From: Modestobacter italicus
GTDB lineage: Bacteria; Actinomycetota; Actinomycetes; Mycobacteriales; Geodermatophilaceae
Direction: 5' to 3'
DNA length: 64,000 bases
Assembly (NCBI RefSeq): GCF_019799965.1
Contig: NZ_JABGCJ010000001.1
Span: forward strand, 124,001-188,000
Under the pieces are notes generated by a model. That model had not been told where the DNA came from. It did no database searches and saw nothing but the letters and a program-made list of their open reading frames with translations. Positions 38,515 through 47,227 of the stretch are shown here, in pieces. Position 1 is the first letter of the stretch, and each line of letters starts with the position of its first letter. The position numbers and the translations under genes are program-made.

Positions 38515-39102
38515 TCAGCTGCGGGGGTGCACGACGTTCTGCGCCGCCTCCAGGCCCCGTTCCAGGAGCAGCTCCGTGGCGTCGGCGGCCTCGGCGACGA
38601 GCAGGTCGAGGGTCTTCCGCTCGGTGGCGGAGAAGTCCTTCAGCACGAAGTCGGCCGGGTCCTGGCGGCCGGGCGGCCGGCCGATGCCCACGCGCACCCG
38701 CAGGTAGTCCTTGGTGCCGGTGGACCGGGAGATGGACCGCAGGCCGTTGTGGCCGCCCTCTCCCCCACCGCGCTTGAGCCGGACGGCCTCGAAGGCGATG
38801 TCCAGCTCGTCGTGCACCACGACCAGGTCGGTGGCCGGCAGGTGGTGGTAGTCGAGCAGCCCGCGCACCGGGCCGCCGGACTCGTTCATGTAGGTGAGCG
38901 GCTGCGCCAGCACCACCCGGCGGCCGGCGAGCCGGCCCTCCCCGGACAGCGCCCGGGCCCGGGGGCCCTTGCCCGCGGACAGTCGTACGCCGGCCCGCGA
39001 GGCGAGCTCGGCCAGCACCATCGCGCCGACGTTGTGCCGGTTGCCGGCGTAGCCGGGGCCGGGGTTCCCCAGCCCGACGACCAGGAACGGCCCCTCGGAC
39101 AC
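38515..39102 (-). CDS. pth: Peptidyl-tRNA hydrolase
   Basis: A 195-residue Pth that frees tRNA from prematurely released peptidyl-tRNA. Hallmarks are [21 protein letters not shown] with catalytic His about 23 and Asn about 13, [17 protein letters not shown], and [13 protein letters not shown]. The GTG at 39102 gives the expected N-terminus, but no Shine-Dalgarno sequence precedes it. A strong hairpin at 39123-39157 lies in the short gap after rplY. The in-frame extension upstream is a shadow of rplY. Order rplY-pth is as in mycobacteria. Confidence 0.95.
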   Translation of the reverse strand: MSEGPFLVVGLGNPGPGYAGNRHNVGAMVLAELASRAGVRLSAGKGPRARALSGEGRLAGRRVVLAQPLTYMNESGGPVRGLLDYHHLPATDLVVVHDELDIAFEAVRLKRGGGEGGHNGLRSISRSTGTKDYLRVRVGIGRPPGRQDPADFVLKDFSATERKTLDLLVAEAADATELLLERGLEAAQNVVHPRS

Positions 39103-39122
39103 GGGGGCGGGCTCAGGAGACG

Positions 39123-39157
39123 CCGCAGGGGCGCCGGCAGCGCCGGCGCCCCTGCGG
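39123..39157 (-). terminator. Perfect 16-bp hairpin between rplY and pth
   Basis: CCGCAGGGGCGCCGGC at 39123-39138 pairs perfectly with its complement at 39142-39157, leaving a 3-nt loop. It lies 42 nt past the rplY stop and 20 nt before the pth GTG. It could terminate or attenuate rplY transcripts, or control access to pth. Confidence 0.8.
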
Positions 39158-39199
39158 GTCGTGCTCTCGTTCAGAGTCCTGCTCCGGGGTTCGCCGGGA

Positions 39200-39895
39200 T
39201 CAGGCGTCGCTGGACTTCTCGGCGGAGTCCATCGACTCGCCGCTGCCCTGGTCCTGCGGCTCCGGGACGACGTCGCCGTCGGAGTCGGACTCGTCGCGCT
39301 CGATGCCGGCCTCGGCCTCGGCCTCCTCCAGCTCGGCCTCGAGCTCGGCGGCGGACGGCGCACCCAGGAAGCCGATGACCAGCGCCTCCGGGTCGGTGAT
39401 CAGGGTGGCCCCGGCCGGGAGCGGCAGGTCGCCGGCGGTGACGCCGTTGCCGGCGGTGCGGCCGGTGATGTCGACCTCGATCGACTCGGGCAGGTTGGTG
39501 GCGTCGGCCTCGAGGGACACGGTGTTCAGCTGGTGGTTGCTGATCGTGTCCGGCGCCGGGTCGCCGACGATGACCACGGGGACGTCGACGGTGACCTTCT
39601 CGCCGCGGCGGACGGCCACCAGGTCGACGTGCTCGTGCACGCGGGTCAGCGGGTCGCGCTGCACGGCCTTGATCAGCACGAGCTGGTCCTTGCCGTCCAG
39701 GGTGACGGTGATCAGCGCGTTGGTGCCGCCGTTGCGCAGCACCGCGGCGAACTCGAGGGCCGGCACGGACAGGTGGACGACGTCCTGGCCGTGTCCGTAC
39801 ATGACAGCGGGGACGCGCCCGGCCCGGCGGGTGCGGCGGGCGCTGCCCTTGCCGAACTCGGTGCGGGGCTCGGCGACGAGGCGGAAGTCGGCCAC
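39200..39895 (-). CDS. rplY: 50S ribosomal protein L25 (CTC/TL5 type)
   Basis: A 231-residue long-form L25, which binds 5S rRNA. The N-terminal domain starts [35 protein letters not shown], the C-terminal TL5 domain contains [11 protein letters not shown], and the last 45 residues are strongly acidic ([14 protein letters not shown]). Long forms are linked to general stress (CTC) proteins. The start is a GTG at 39895 with GAGGAG upstream. The 434-nt gap before it is the longest gene-free stretch in this part of the window. Confidence 0.94.
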   Translation of the reverse strand: MADFRLVAEPRTEFGKGSARRTRRAGRVPAVMYGHGQDVVHLSVPALEFAAVLRNGGTNALITVTLDGKDQLVLIKAVQRDPLTRVHEHVDLVAVRRGEKVTVDVPVVIVGDPAPDTISNHQLNTVSLEADATNLPESIEVDITGRTAGNGVTAGDLPLPAGATLITDPEALVIGFLGAPSAAELEAELEEAEAEAGIERDESDSDGDVVPEPQDQGSGESMDSAEKSSDA

Positions 39896-40329
39896 GGTGG
39901 TGTGCTCCTCAACAGGTGGATCGGGTCTGTGTGCGCGGCACTCGACCGCGGCACACCCCTGGAGGCACACGCACGTCGATCACGGAGTCGGAGAACCGCT
40001 CCCTCGCCGGGCAACTCGCCCACCCTACCTGACAATCACACCCCGCCCGACGGCCAGGGGCGGCAGCGACCTACGTCCTCTAGTGGAAGGGCCAGGCGGC
40101 ACCCAGCGGAGGAAGCCAGCGCCACCAGCGGGGGGAACCCCCGGACCCGTCCGCCCGAAGGGCGTCCGTGGTCCCGGACGCGGGGCCGGAGGCTCCCGTC
40201 CGGGACCACGGCCGGGTCCGTCCGCGACGCCGGCACGGGGCCCGCAGGGTCCCTGCCGACGCCGCGGGGAACGGCTTAGCTCAACGGGGGAACGGCTCCT
40301 GACCGCGGTGCGATCCGGAGGATCGCCAG
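39896..40329. other. 434-nt gene-free region between prs and rplY
   Basis: It holds no convincing ORF. It contains the 15-bp hairpin at 40166-40211, a smaller GGCG-rich stem next to it, and near the prs end a tRNA-like word series (TTAGCTCAACGG, then GGTGCGATCC) that does not complete a cloverleaf. The rplY promoter should lie here; a TAGGGT on the minus strand near 40022-40027 is the best -10-like sequence I see, with no matching -35. Confidence 0.5.
40166..40211 (-). terminator. 15-bp hairpin downstream of prs
   Basis: CCGTGGTCCCGGACG at 40166-40180 pairs perfectly with CGTCCGGGACCACGG at 40197-40211, with a 16-nt loop. Its place downstream of prs and upstream of rplY suits a terminator of the glmU-prs transcript. 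Confidence 0.65.
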
Positions 40330-41310
40330 TTAGCTCGCCCCGCCGAACAGGCTGGTCACGCTGCCGTCCTCGAAGACCTCCTTGATCGCCCGGCCGAGCA
40401 GCGGGGCGATCGAGAGGACGGTGAGCTTGTCGAACTGGCGGGCCGGCTCGATGGGCAGCGTGTTGGTGACGATGACCTCGCTGACCCGGCTGTTCTTGAG
40501 CCGGTCCACGGCCGGGCCGGAGAGCACGCCGTGCGTGGCGGCGATGATCACGTCGGCCGCACCGGCGTCGAACAGGGTCTCGGCGGCCTTGGAGATGGTG
40601 CCGCCGGTGTCGATCATGTCGTCGACCAGGATGCAGACCCGGCCCTCGACCTCGCCGACGACGCGGTTGGCGACGACCTCGTTGGGGCGGCTGACGTCCC
40701 GGGTCTTGTGGATGAAGGCCAGCGGGGTGCCGCCGAGCTTGTCGCTCCAGCGCTCGGAGACCCGGACGCGGCCGGAGTCGGGCGAGACGACGGTGAGGTC
40801 GCAGTGCCCCCACTTGCGCTTGACCTCCTCGATGAGGAGGTCCATGGCGAAGAGGTGGTCGACGGGGCCGTCGAAGAAGCCCTGGATCTGCGCGGTGTGC
40901 AGGTCGACGGTCATCAGCCGGTCGGCGCCGGCGGTCTTGAACATGTCGGCGACCAGCCGGGCGGAGATCGGCTCGCGGCCGCGGTGCTTCTTGTCCTGCC
41001 GGGCGTAGGGGAAGAACGGGGCGACCACGGTGATCCGCTTCGCGGAGGCGCGCTTGAGCGCGTCGACCATGATCAGCTGTTCCATCAGCCAGGTGTTGAT
41101 CGGGGCGGTGTGGCTCTGCACGACGAAGGCGTCGGAGCCGCGTACCGACTCCTCGAACCGCACGAACAGCTCACCGTTGGCGAACTCGTAGGCGGCGGTC
41201 GGGGTGGGGGTCACGCCCAGGTGCCCGGCGATCTCGGTCGCCAGCTCGGGGTACGCGCGCCCCGAGAAGAGCATCAGGCTCTTGTTGGTGGTCTGCCGGA
41301 TCACGCTCAT
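40330..41310 (-). CDS. prs: Ribose-phosphate pyrophosphokinase (PRPP synthetase)
   Basis: A 326-residue class I PRPP synthetase making phosphoribosyl diphosphate from ribose 5-phosphate and ATP for nucleotide, His, Trp and arabinan precursor synthesis. Motifs: FANGELFVRFEESVRGSD near the N-terminus, YARQDKKHRGREPISARLVADM with the catalytic loop, and the PRPP-binding CILVDDMIDTGGTISKA. Its ATG at 41310 overlaps the glmU stop (ATGA), so the two are coupled, as in many actinobacteria. The gene ends with TAA rather than the TGA usual in this window. Confidence 0.97.
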   Translation of the reverse strand: MSVIRQTTNKSLMLFSGRAYPELATEIAGHLGVTPTPTAAYEFANGELFVRFEESVRGSDAFVVQSHTAPINTWLMEQLIMVDALKRASAKRITVVAPFFPYARQDKKHRGREPISARLVADMFKTAGADRLMTVDLHTAQIQGFFDGPVDHLFAMDLLIEEVKRKWGHCDLTVVSPDSGRVRVSERWSDKLGGTPLAFIHKTRDVSRPNEVVANRVVGEVEGRVCILVDDMIDTGGTISKAAETLFDAGAADVIIAATHGVLSGPAVDRLKNSRVSEVIVTNTLPIEPARQFDKLTVLSIAPLLGRAIKEVFEDGSVTSLFGGAS

Positions 41311-42830
41311 CGTCGTCCCTGCTGTTCGTCGTCCGTGGCCGTGGACCGGCTCGTGGACCCCGCTTTCCCAGTGTCGGTCGCGGGGTCGGCGGCCGCACCA
41401 CCGGCGGCTGCTGCAGCCTGGGCTGCGGGCGTCCCTGGACGCCGTCGTCCGACCCAGCCTGCCACATTCCGCTGCCGGGCCCGGGCGACGCCCATCGCCC
41501 CGGGCGGCACGTCGGTGGTGATCACCGATCCGGCCGCGGTGTAGGCACCGTCGCCGACCGTGACCGGCGCCACGAGCATCGTGTCGGAACCGACCCGCAC
41601 GTGGTCGCCGATGGTGGTGTGGTGCTTGTCGACCCCGTCGTAGTTGACGAACACGGTGGCGGCGCCGATGTTGCTCTCCCGCCCGATGGTCGCGTCGCCC
41701 ACGTACGACAGGTGCGGCACCTTCGAGCCCTCGCCGACCTGGACGTTCTTGGTCTCGACGTACGCGCCGACCTTCGCGCCGCGGGCCAGCTGCGTGCCCG
41801 GCCGGAGGTAGCTGAACGGGCCGACGGTCGCCGCCGGGCCGACCACTGCGAGCTGGCAGTGCGACCGGACGACGGAGGCGCCCTCCCCGACCTCGCAGTC
41901 GACCAGCGTGCTGTCCGGGCCGACCACCGCACCGGCGGCGACGGTGGTGGCGCCCAGCAGCTGGGTGCCCGGGTGCAGCACCGCCTCCGCGGCGACCTCG
42001 GCTGTCACGTCGACCCAGGTGGTGAGCGGGTCGACCACGACCACGCCGGCCCGCATCAGGTCGTCGAGGACCCGGTCGTTCATCGTGCGGCGACGGGCGG
42101 CGAGCTCGCGCTGGTCGTTGCAGCCGAGGGTGTCGTCGGCGTCGTCGGCGCGGTGCCCGCCGACCTGCCGTCCGTCCGCGACGAGCAGGCCCAGGACGTC
42201 GGTCAGGTACTGCTCGCCCTGCTGGTTGCCCGAACCGACGCGGGTGAGCGCCTCCCGCACGGCGGCGGCGTCGCCGACGTACACCCCGGCGTTGACCTCG
42301 GTGATCGCCCGCTGGGCCTCGTCGGCGTCCTTCTCCTCGACGATGGCGAGCACGGCGCCGCCGGCGTCCCGGACGATCCGGCCGAGCCCGGTGGGGTCGG
42401 CGACCTCCGCGGTGAGGACGGTGAGCACGTCACCGGCCTGTCCGTGCGCGGCCACCAGCCGGGTCAGCGTCTCGGCCCGCAGCAGGGGTGCGTCACCGTT
42501 GACGATGAGCACCGCGCCGGTCACCTCGGCCAGTGCGTCGAGCGCCACGGCCGCCGCGTGCCCGGACCCGTTCTGCTCCTCCTGCACCACCGGCAGCGCG
42601 CTGGGCGCGATCCGGGTCAGGTGCTCCTCTACCGCGTCCCGGCCGGAGCCGACCACGACCACGGTCTGCGCGGCGCCGAGCGGCTCGGCCGCGGCGAGCA
42701 CGTGGCCGAGGAGGCTGCGGCCACCGATCTCGTGGAGCACCTTGGGGGTGCGCGAGCGCATCCGGGTGCCCTGGCCGGCCGCGAGGACGACGACGGCGCC
42801 GACGCTGGTGGGGTTGTCCTGCTGGCTCAC
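41307..42830 (-). CDS. glmU: Bifunctional GlmU: N-acetylglucosamine-1-P uridyltransferase / glucosamine-1-P acetyltransferase
   Basis: A 507-residue bifunctional enzyme making UDP-GlcNAc for peptidoglycan. The N-terminal nucleotidyltransferase domain carries VVLAAGQGTRMRSRTPKVLHEIGG (about 13-36) and NGDAPLL. The C-terminal left-handed beta helix shows hexapeptide repeats (SYVGDATIGRESNIGAATVFVNYDG), the acetyltransferase active site region. About 55 Ala/Gly-rich residues extend the C-terminus, as in mycobacterial GlmU. The GTG at 42830 with GAGGAG upstream is the start. tRNA-Gln lies 53 nt upstream on the same strand. Confidence 0.96.
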   Translation of the reverse strand: MSQQDNPTSVGAVVVLAAGQGTRMRSRTPKVLHEIGGRSLLGHVLAAAEPLGAAQTVVVVGSGRDAVEEHLTRIAPSALPVVQEEQNGSGHAAAVALDALAEVTGAVLIVNGDAPLLRAETLTRLVAAHGQAGDVLTVLTAEVADPTGLGRIVRDAGGAVLAIVEEKDADEAQRAITEVNAGVYVGDAAAVREALTRVGSGNQQGEQYLTDVLGLLVADGRQVGGHRADDADDTLGCNDQRELAARRRTMNDRVLDDLMRAGVVVVDPLTTWVDVTAEVAAEAVLHPGTQLLGATTVAAGAVVGPDSTLVDCEVGEGASVVRSHCQLAVVGPAATVGPFSYLRPGTQLARGAKVGAYVETKNVQVGEGSKVPHLSYVGDATIGRESNIGAATVFVNYDGVDKHHTTIGDHVRVGSDTMLVAPVTVGDGAYTAAGSVITTDVPPGAMGVARARQRNVAGWVGRRRPGTPAAQAAAAAGGAAADPATDTGKAGSTSRSTATDDEQQGRR

Positions 42831-42882
42831 GGATCTCCTCGGGACGACGTGCAGCGGGTGGGCGCGGTGCCGCCCGCCGGGC

Positions 42883-42958
42883 TGGCTGGGGGACTCGGAC
42901 TCGAACCGAGACTTCCCGGCTCCAAAGGCCGGCGGGCTGCCGATTACCCCATCCCCCA
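42883..42958 (-). tRNA. tRNA-Gln (anticodon TTG)
   Basis: Minus-strand cloverleaf: acceptor TGGGGGA/TCCCCCA, D-loop with AATCGGCAG, anticodon stem CCGGC/GCCGG enclosing CTTTGGA (anticodon TTG, Gln), T-arm TCTCGGTTCGAGTCCGAG. The 3' CCA is encoded (42883-42885). Position upstream of glmU matches M. tuberculosis. Confidence 0.95.
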
Positions 42959-43182
42959 TCGCCGGCCGCCCACCGGGACGTCCCCGGACGGTGCGGCTGC
43001 GGTGGTCCCGCCGGCGGACCGGCGGACCCCCAGAGCCTAGGGCCGGGCTCGCCGTCGGGCACCCAGCACCGGCGGTGGGCCCGCCCGAGACCACCCGGAC
43101 GAGGGCCCTGGACCGCCGGGCCCGGACGTCGCCGGCCCGCACCCCGCAGCACCCGGGCGCACCGGCAGGGGACGATGGCCGC

Positions 43183-43827
43183 ATGAGCACCCCCGCCGAC
43201 CCCGGCGCCGGCCGGCCACGGGTGCGGATGACCGGGGCCCAGCGCCGCCGGCAGCTGCTGGACGTCGGCCGCGAGCTGTTCGCCCAGCGCGGCTACGAGG
43301 CCACCTCGATCGAGGAGATCGCCGCCCGCGCCGACGTCTCCAAACCGGTGGTCTACGAGCACTTCGGCGGCAAGGAGGGGCTCTACGCCGTCGTCGTGGA
43401 CCGGGAGATGCAGCGGCTGCTGGACCGGTTCACCTCCGCCCTGTCCATGAGCGGCCACCCCCGGGAACTGCTGGAGCGCGCCGCACTGGTGCTGCTGGAC
43501 TACATCGAGGAGGAGGCCGACGGCTTCCGGGTGCTGGTGCGCGACTCCCCCGTCGCCGGCACCGACGGCGGGTTCTCCTCGCTGATCAGCGAGGTGGCCA
43601 GCAAGGTCGAGCACGTCCTGGGCGACCAGTTCCGGCTGCGTGGCTACGACCCCGCGCTGGCCGAGCTGTACAGCCAGGCCCTGGTCGGCATGGTGGCGCT
43701 GGTCGGCCAGTGGTGGCTGGACACCCGGTCACCGGACAAGCGGGAGGTCGCCGCCCATCTGGTGAACCTCGCCTACCACGGGCTGTCCCACCTCGAGCCG
43801 TCGCCGGGCCTCGCCGGCCGGCCCTGA
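43183..43827 (+). CDS. TetR-family transcriptional regulator
   Basis: A 214-residue TetR repressor. The N-terminal helix-turn-helix reads RRRQLLDVGRELFAQRGYEATS followed by IEEIAARADVSKPVVYEHFGGKEGLY. The C-terminal helical domain should bind an unknown ligand. M. tuberculosis has a TetR gene (Rv1019) at the same position between glmU and mfd, so it is likely an orthologue. ATG at 43183 is the start; the open frame upstream is a glmU shadow. It converges with ispE across 24 nt. Confidence 0.9.
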   Translation: MSTPADPGAGRPRVRMTGAQRRRQLLDVGRELFAQRGYEATSIEEIAARADVSKPVVYEHFGGKEGLYAVVVDREMQRLLDRFTSALSMSGHPRELLERAALVLLDYIEEEADGFRVLVRDSPVAGTDGGFSSLISEVASKVEHVLGDQFRLRGYDPALAELYSQALVGMVALVGQWWLDTRSPDKREVAAHLVNLAYHGLSHLEPSPGLAGRP

Positions 43828-43851
43828 GCCCGACCCCTCGCCCGGCCTCCG

Positions 43852-44820
43852 TCAGCCCACCAGGCGCGCGCCGTGCACCGGGCCGTGCACCGCACGCACG
43901 TCCCGGAAGACCCCGGTACCGGCCAGCTCCGCCGCCAGCCGGTCCGCGTCGTCCTCGTCCGCGGCGAGCGCGGCCACCGTCGGCCCGGACCCGCTGACCA
44001 GCGCCGCGGGCGCGCCCGCGTCGGTGGCGGCCTGCAGCGCCCGGCGCAGTTCGGGGCGCAGCCGCAGGGCCGGCGCCTGCAGGTCGTTGTCCAACGCGGC
44101 CGCGAGCGCCTCCGTGGGGCCGCTGCGCAGCGCCGCGATGACCGGCTCGGGCGAGACCAGGTCCGCCCCGTCCGGCAGGCTGCCGGCGGCCCGGAGCGCG
44201 TCGAGCTCGGCGTAGACCGTGGGGGTCGACAGCCCCTCGCCCGCGATGCCCAGCACCCAGTCCCAGCGCCGGCGGGCGAGCACCGGGGAGAGTTGCTCGC
44301 CTCGGCCGGTGCCCAGCGCCACGCCGCCCAGCAGGCTGAACGGGACGTCGCTGCCCAGCTGCGCGCCCAGCCGGGCGAGGTCGCCGCGGGTGGCCCGGGT
44401 GCCCCAGAGCGCGTCGAGCGCCACCAGGGTCGCGGCGGCGTCGGCGCTCCCCCCGGCCAGGCCGGCGGCGGCCGGGATGGACTTGTCCACCTCCAGGTGC
44501 GCGTCGGCGGTGACCCCGGCGTGCCGGGCCAGCAGCTCGGCGGCCTGCCAGACGAGGTTCCGCCGGTCGGCTGGCACGCTGGCCGGCCCGTTCGACGCCG
44601 CCGAGCCCTCGCCCCGGACGGCCAGCGACAGGCCCTCGGCCGGGCGCACGGTGACGGTGTCGAACAGCGACACGGCCAGGAACACCGTCTGCAGCTCGTG
44701 GAAGCCGTCCGGACGCAGCGGCCCGACGCCCAGGTGCACGTTGACCTTCGCCGGCGCCCGGGCCACGACGGCGCCGTTGCCGGCCAGCCGGCCCGGCCCA
44801 CCGGAGGTCGCGTGGTGCAT
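43852..44820 (-). CDS. ispE: 4-diphosphocytidyl-2-C-methyl-D-erythritol kinase
   Basis: A 322-residue GHMP kinase of the non-mevalonate (MEP) isoprenoid pathway, phosphorylating CDP-ME with ATP. Motifs: ARAPAKVNVHLGVGPLRPDGFHEL at the N-terminus, the ATP loop KSIPAAAGLAGGSADAAATL (about 110-130), and SGSGPTVAALA near the C-terminus. ATG at 44820. It is downstream of ksgA and rpfB on the same strand, the rpfB-ksgA-ispE order known from mycobacteria, and shares isoprenoid supply logic with the prenyl synthase at the left end of the window. Confidence 0.95.
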   Translation of the reverse strand: MHHATSGGPGRLAGNGAVVARAPAKVNVHLGVGPLRPDGFHELQTVFLAVSLFDTVTVRPAEGLSLAVRGEGSAASNGPASVPADRRNLVWQAAELLARHAGVTADAHLEVDKSIPAAAGLAGGSADAAATLVALDALWGTRATRGDLARLGAQLGSDVPFSLLGGVALGTGRGEQLSPVLARRRWDWVLGIAGEGLSTPTVYAELDALRAAGSLPDGADLVSPEPVIAALRSGPTEALAAALDNDLQAPALRLRPELRRALQAATDAGAPAALVSGSGPTVAALAADEDDADRLAAELAGTGVFRDVRAVHGPVHGARLVG

Positions 44821-44888
44821 CCGCCCACCCTGCCACGGCCCGCCGTGCCGCCGTCCCCAGGCTCGGCGGACCGGGGACGGACGTCGAC

Positions 44889-45785
44889 CTACGGGGTGGC
44901 CGCGAGCCGGGCGAACTCGGTGACCGACAGCCGCTCGCCCCGGGTGGTGGGGTCGATCCCGGCGGCCCGCAGCCGGGCCTCGGCCGCGGCCGGGCTGCCG
45001 GCCCAGCCGGCCAGTGCTGCGCGCAGCCCCTTGCGCCGGGTGGCGAAGGCGGCGTCGATGACCGCGAAGGTCGCCGCCCGGTCGCCGGGCGGGGCGGGTC
45101 GGCGGCGCAGCGCGACCAACCCGGAGTCGACGTTGGGCACCGGCCAGAACACCGGTCGGGGCACGTTGCCCGCCCGCCGGACGTCGGCGTACCAGGCCGC
45201 CTTGACGCTGGGCACCCCGTACGCCGGGGAGCCCGGGGCGGCGGCCAGCCGGTCGGCGACCTCGGCCTGCACCAGCACCAGCGCGCTGCGCAGCGAGGGC
45301 AGCAGCTCGAGCAGGTGCAGCAGCACCGGCACGGCGATGTTGTACGGCAGGTTGGCGACCAGGGCCGTGGGCGGCGGCCCGGGGAGCTCGGTGACCCGCA
45401 GGGCGTCGGCGGTGACCACGGTCAGCCGCCCGGCCAGCTGGGGTGCCCGGGCGGCCACGGTGTGCGGCAGCTGGTCGGCCAGCCGCGGGTCGATCTCGAC
45501 CGCGGTGACGTGCGCGCACGCCCCGAGCAGGCCCAGGGTGAGCGAGCCCAGCCCGGGGCCGACCTCCAGGACGACGTCGTCCTCGGTCAGGTCGGCGGTG
45601 CGCACGATCCGCCGGATGGTGTTCGCGTCGTGCAGGAAGTTCTGGCCGAGGGTCTTGGTCGGGCGCAGGTCGAGCTGCTGGGCCAGCTCGCGGATGGCCG
45701 CGGGGCCCAGCAGCCCGTCGGACTGCTCCGGGACGGTGCTCAGCGTCCCGCTCAGCCGAACAGGCGGGACCCGCAGTGCGGCCAC
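44889..45785 (-). CDS. rsmA: 16S rRNA dimethyladenosine transferase KsgA/RsmA
   Basis: A 298-residue SAM-dependent methyltransferase that dimethylates A1518 and A1519 (E. coli numbering) of 16S rRNA during 30S maturation. Motif [35 protein letters not shown] with the catalytic NLPYN, and the N-terminal [10 protein letters not shown] are all present. The GTG at 45785 overlaps the rpfB coding end by 34 nt. No better start is visible, since the next in-frame candidates are CTG. This long overlap suggests translational coupling to rpfB. Confidence 0.93.
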   Translation of the reverse strand: MAALRVPPVRLSGTLSTVPEQSDGLLGPAAIRELAQQLDLRPTKTLGQNFLHDANTIRRIVRTADLTEDDVVLEVGPGLGSLTLGLLGACAHVTAVEIDPRLADQLPHTVAARAPQLAGRLTVVTADALRVTELPGPPPTALVANLPYNIAVPVLLHLLELLPSLRSALVLVQAEVADRLAAAPGSPAYGVPSVKAAWYADVRRAGNVPRPVFWPVPNVDSGLVALRRRPAPPGDRAATFAVIDAAFATRRKGLRAALAGWAGSPAAAEARLRAAGIDPTTRGERLSVTEFARLAATP

Positions 45786-46852
45786 TGGCCGGCACCGGAT
45801 CGCGCGTACAGCATCTGGGCCCGCATCGTCTGCTCCTCGGCCGAGGCGGCCGCCGGGTCACCGGAGCCACCGACCGCGGCCCAGGTCGACGTGGAGAACT
45901 GGTACATGCCGCGGTACTTGCCGGTGCCGCTGACCGCGTTCGGCCGGCCACCGGACTCGCACTTGGCCAGCGCAGCCCAGTTCAGCCCGTCGGCACTGAC
46001 CACGGCCGCCGGCGCGGCGGGCTTCTCCTTGGTGCCGACGGCGACCTGCTCGGCCACCGGCTCCTGGGTCACCACGCTGCCCAACTGCTCGCGGCCGGTC
46101 TCGACCCCGTCGGTGACGGTGACCCGCCAGGTGACGGTCCGCTCCCCCGCGACGCCCTTCGAGGTGACCGTGCGCTCGCCCTCGAACGCCGCGGGGTCCT
46201 GGGTCTCCACGGTCTCGTAGTCGACCGGCTGCACCTCGGTGACGTCGCTGACCTGCACGCGGGTGACCCGCAGGACCATCGCGTCCAGCAGCGGCTGCTG
46301 CGGGTAGAGCGAGGTGCGGTCGGTCGGCGAGAGGGCGATGCCCTGTTCGGCCAGCAGGTCGCCGGCGGTGGCCGCGGCGGTGGTGACCACCCGCTGCTGA
46401 CCGTCGGCGATCAGCGTGACGTCCTTGTTGGTGGTGATGGCCAGCTCCATGCCGTCCAGCGGGAGACGCTCGCTGCGGCTGGTGGACAGCACCAGGTCCT
46501 CGGCCCGGTAGCCGAGCTCGGCCAGCGCGCCGTCCACCGACAGCGCGGTGGTGTAGACGTCGGTGCGCACGCCGTCCACGGTCAGCGAGAGCGGGCGGGC
46601 GCGGTTGACCACGATGGTGTCGCCGTCGCCGACCCGGGCGTCCAGCGCCGGCAGGACGACGTCCTGCGTGGCCGGCGTCAGCCCCTCGTCGGCGAGCACC
46701 TCACCGGCGGTCCCGGCGTAGGTGCTCACCTCGCGGGCCTGGCCGTCGATGGTGAGGGTCACCGACTTCTGGGCGAGGAGGTAGGCGGCGGAGCCGCCCA
46801 CCAGGCCCAGCAGGACCAGGGCGAAGAGACTGAACTTCAACGATCGGCGCAC
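45752..46852 (-). CDS. rpfB: Resuscitation-promoting factor RpfB
   Basis: A 366-residue cell-wall hydrolase involved in dormancy exit. An N-terminal membrane anchor ([20 protein letters not shown], about 7-26) precedes three DUF348 repeats (about 30-200) and a G5 domain (about 205-275). The Rpf lytic transglycosylase domain is last ([18 protein letters not shown], catalytic Glu about 299). The Rpf domain is complete to the final Cys pair (WPHCG). The start is probably the GTG at 46852; another GTG lies seven codons upstream, and neither has a strong RBS. Starts rpfB-ksgA-ispE, and the long leader upstream may regulate all three. Confidence 0.93.
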   Translation of the reverse strand: MRRSLKFSLFALVLLGLVGGSAAYLLAQKSVTLTIDGQAREVSTYAGTAGEVLADEGLTPATQDVVLPALDARVGDGDTIVVNRARPLSLTVDGVRTDVYTTALSVDGALAELGYRAEDLVLSTSRSERLPLDGMELAITTNKDVTLIADGQQRVVTTAAATAGDLLAEQGIALSPTDRTSLYPQQPLLDAMVLRVTRVQVSDVTEVQPVDYETVETQDPAAFEGERTVTSKGVAGERTVTWRVTVTDGVETGREQLGSVVTQEPVAEQVAVGTKEKPAAPAAVVSADGLNWAALAKCESGGRPNAVSGTGKYRGMYQFSTSTWAAVGGSGDPAAASAEEQTMRAQMLYARSGAGQWPHCGSRLFG

Positions 46853-47023
46853 AACACATCCACGGGTCACTGGGCCCGGCAGGGGAACGCAGGCAGCAGC
46901 CGACGGACCCCACCCGAGGGAGGCGCCCGGTCTCGTGTCGCCCGACGGTGCCACCGGTCGGGGGTCACCCTGGCCGGCAGATGGCCGCCTGGGTGTTCCC
47001 CACCCCGGCTGGTCGGTCACGAC

Positions 47024-47051
47024 ACGATAACGAACGCCCAACGGAAGACAA
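47024..47051 (-). promoter_or_regulatory. Candidate housekeeping promoter for rpfB-ksgA-ispE
   Basis: On the minus strand TTGTCT (complement of 47046-47051) and TATCGT (complement of 47024-47029) are separated by 16 nt, close to sigma-70-class consensus and rare at this GC level. Transcription would begin near 47017, leaving about 165 nt of leader before the rpfB GTG. The remaining gene-free stretch (46853-47227) shows only short stems, for example around 46935-46955. Confidence 0.55.
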
Positions 47052-47227
47052 CGGTGCTCCGCCAGGAAACCAACATGTCGACTCAGCTGTGCGCAGGCGC
47101 GCCGACACGTTCAGTCACTCACACGCCGGTTGGACACTCCTGAGCGCCCCCGTCCACCGTGGCCAACCGCACATTCGCAGCCCCGGTGAACGGTCCCGCA
47201 CACAGCGGGCGAGGCACCGGACCTCCC

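Noticed and set aside
40276..40335. tRNA-like words (TTAGCTCAACGG and GGTGCGATCC) before the prs stop
   Set aside because: The words are in the right order for a D-loop and a T-loop, but no acceptor or anticodon stem can be paired around them, so no tRNA is called.
46853..47227. c-di-AMP (ydaO) riboswitch upstream of rpfB
   Set aside because: Such aptamers occur before rpf genes in other actinobacteria, but the conserved GGGGTGAATC-like core was not found on the minus strand here.
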